7,157 bases of DNA from Perlabentimonas sp964554585 (lineage in GTDB: Bacteria > Bacteroidota > Bacteroidia > Bacteroidales > Tenuifilaceae): the NCBI GenBank assembly GCA_964554585.1, contig CAZKPD010000126.1, forward strand, positions 1-7,157. Direction: 5' to 3'. Below the pieces are notes generated by a model, which was not told where the DNA came from, did no database searches, and worked only from the letters and a program-made list of their open reading frames with translations. Shown piece by piece: positions 6,259 through 7,157 of the stretch. Each line of letters begins with the position of its first letter. The stretch's first letter is position 1. A program made the position numbers and the translations under genes.

Positions 6259-6660
6259 ATGAAGGGAATAGACATATCAGCAACCGAAATCACTCCAAAA
6301 GTTCTTTTGGATAAAGAGAATGGCGTATTCCTTTTACAAGGCAAATGCTTGCCTGAGGATGTGAAACGGTTTTATAACCCTATACTTGACTGGTTCGAAG
6401 AGTATAAAATAAACCCCAATGAGTTTACCAATATTGTATTGGACTTTGACTACTTCAATACAGCCTCGTCTAAAATGATTTTGATTATTCTATCCATGCT
6501 TCGAGACCTTTCTAAGCAAGGAAAACAGGTGGAGGTTACCTGGATGTATCCCAAATATGATGCTGAACTGGAGGAGGCAGGAGTCGAATTTTCAGAACTC
6601 TTAAATCTTCCCTTTAATTTTGTGCCCAAAGTAGAACCTCCCAAATCTCATCCGCATTAA
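6259..6660 (+). CDS. SiaC-family (DUF1987) regulatory phosphoprotein, copy 2
   Basis: The product has 133 residues and aligns without gaps to copy 1 over 121 positions at roughly 40% identity by hand count. It keeps KCLPEDVK (29-36), W45, DYFNTASSK (64-72) with Thr68, GKQVEVTW (88-95), EEAG (105-108) and LPFNF (117-121). It differs in the late acidic patch: copy 1 has EDDEDMQDAGED where this one has PKYDAELEEAGVE. It ends with a short Pro/Lys/His tail. The intact switch Thr suggests it can still be phosphorylated, while the changed acidic patch suggests a different partner surface (inference). Its TAA is followed after 2 bp by the ATG of copy 3, so these two are almost surely co-transcribed and perhaps translationally coupled. 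Confidence 0.91.
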   Translation: MKGIDISATEITPKVLLDKENGVFLLQGKCLPEDVKRFYNPILDWFEEYKINPNEFTNIVLDFDYFNTASSKMILIILSMLRDLSKQGKQVEVTWMYPKYDAELEEAGVEFSELLNLPFNFVPKVEPPKSHPH

Positions 6661-6662
6661 AC

Positions 6663-7067
6663 ATGAATAAACTACACATTAAGCCACAGAAAGATTCACC
6701 CGAGGTTATTTTTGATACTGAGACAAACGTTTTTAGTGTTAAAGGGATTTGCCATCCTGAAAACGTGCTTAAATTCTTTCAGCCCGTAATAGAGTGGTTA
6801 GATAAGTACAAATCTTACCTTAAAGATACCAATACCAAAATTGACATTCAGGCGATTTTCTTTTTCAGGTATTTCAACTCCGCCACATACAAGTATTTAG
6901 TAATCCTGTTTCAGAAACTCCACGAATTTACGGAACAAGGATCAACATTACATGTTGAATGGCATTATGAGATAGATGACGAGGAAATGAAAGAGTCGGG
7001 GGAAGAGCTATTTGAGTTTAGCAAGCTGAATATTCGGCATACCTTCATTGAAACCGCCTATAAATAA
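6663..7067 (+). CDS. Divergent SiaC-family (DUF1987) protein, copy 3
   Basis: The product has 134 residues. It is clearly related to copies 1 and 2 through SPEVIFD (12-18), VFSVKGICHPENVLKFFQPVIEWLDKY (23-49), LHVEWHYEIDDEEMKESGEEL (96-116) and the same overall order. It departs at key places. The switch motif is RYFNSATYK (69-77), so the phospho-acceptor Thr is replaced by Ser73, and the following SS is TY. Five extra residues stand between the W45 helix and this motif (around DTNTKIDIQAIFFF). The C-terminal LPFNF is replaced by LNIRHTF. Ser73 may still be phosphorylated, or the protein may be a fixed-state or decoy partner; the sequence does not decide this. It is the last gene of the array, before a bidirectional terminator. 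Confidence 0.88.
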   Translation: MNKLHIKPQKDSPEVIFDTETNVFSVKGICHPENVLKFFQPVIEWLDKYKSYLKDTNTKIDIQAIFFFRYFNSATYKYLVILFQKLHEFTEQGSTLHVEWHYEIDDEEMKESGEELFEFSKLNIRHTFIETAYK

Positions 7068-7094
7068 AAAAGCAGCCATTTGGCTGCTTTTTTT
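7066..7094. terminator. Bidirectional rho-independent terminator between the SiaC array and tRNA-Lys
   Basis: GCAGCC at 7072-7077 pairs with GGCTGC at 7082-7087 around an ATTT loop. It is flanked by an A run on the left and a T run (at least seven) on the right that extend the stem. Read either way it gives a GC-rich hairpin followed by U residues. It overlaps the stop codon of the last SiaC-family gene by two bases and lies 11 bp from the 3' end of the convergent tRNA gene, so it can serve both. Confidence 0.93.
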
Positions 7095-7104
7095 CAATCC
7101 TTTG

Positions 7105-7157
7105 TGATTCAGCTGGGATTCGAACCCAGGACCCCATCCTTAAAAGGGATGTGCTCT
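7105..7157 (-). tRNA. tRNA-Lys (anticodon UUU), partial: 3' 53 nt
   Basis: Read on the minus strand, the anticodon arm is CATCC-CTTTTAA-GGATG with anticodon TTT (plus 7142-7144). It is followed by a 5-nt variable loop, the T arm CTGGG-TTCGAAT-CCCAG (plus 7113-7129) and the 3' acceptor strand CTGAATC with discriminator A at 7105. The 5' half (acceptor 5' strand and most of the D arm) lies beyond the window. CCA is not encoded: the next bases read CAA. The anticodon, arms and conserved T-loop are all intact. Confidence 0.95.

Noticed and set aside
5828..7067. Three similar small genes considered as a recently amplified tandem repeat
   Set aside because: The copies share protein motifs, but the DNA is strongly diverged and hand identity of copies 1 and 2 is only about 40%; there is no long DNA repeat.
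7105..7157. tRNA gene as a possible integration site (attachment site) for an island carrying the SiaC array
   Set aside because: No integrase gene and no repeat of the tRNA 3' end were found in the window, and a terminator shared by both sides argues for a settled arrangement.

Overview
The window looks like a chromosomal piece from a Bacteroidota bacterium, probably Bacteroidales or Marinilabiliales-like. The evidence is the AT-leaning composition, the archaeal/eukaryote-type prolyl-tRNA synthetase whose sequence reads like the Bacteroides enzyme, an OmpP1/FadL-type outer-membrane protein of the kind found in that phylum, a WbqC-family protein, Bacteroidota-style -7 boxes (TAnnTTTG), and a tRNA gene without an encoded CCA. 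No mobile element, CRISPR array or clear sign of recent transfer is seen.

Layout, left to right. Positions 1-64 hold the first codons of an unidentified minus-strand gene that leaves the window. It lies 26 bp downstream of proS (minus, 91-1566), which is intact. A 97-bp divergent gap leads to a plus-strand pair of envelope genes. The first encodes a lipoprotein (1664-3190) with a Trp/Tyr/Gly-rich centre and a serine-rich tail; the second encodes an OmpP1/FadL-like beta-barrel protein (3277-4800). A strong hairpin terminator follows. Convergent to this pair is a WbqC-family gene (minus, 4923-5549).

The right part is the most interesting. After a 278-bp divergent intergenic region with several palindromic and repeated motifs, three small SiaC-family (DUF1987) genes lie head to tail (5828-6217, 6259-6660, 6663-7067). 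The first two keep the signature YFNTASSK, with Thr at residue 68 in both, the number of the phosphorylated Thr of Pseudomonas SiaC as I recall it. The third carries YFNSATYK with a 5-residue insertion just before it and has lost the C-terminal LPF motif. The array ends at a bidirectional terminator, beyond which lies the 3' part of a convergent tRNA-Lys(UUU) gene. No SiaA phosphatase, SiaB kinase or diguanylate cyclase gene is present in the window.

How they may work together: SiaC proteins are small phospho-switched partner proteins in c-di-GMP control. Three paralogues in one unit, one altered at the switch residue, suggest either several outputs from one kinase/phosphatase pair or a competing decoy subunit. 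This is inference. The lipoprotein and the barrel may be co-transcribed and both act at the outer membrane, but no functional link is shown.
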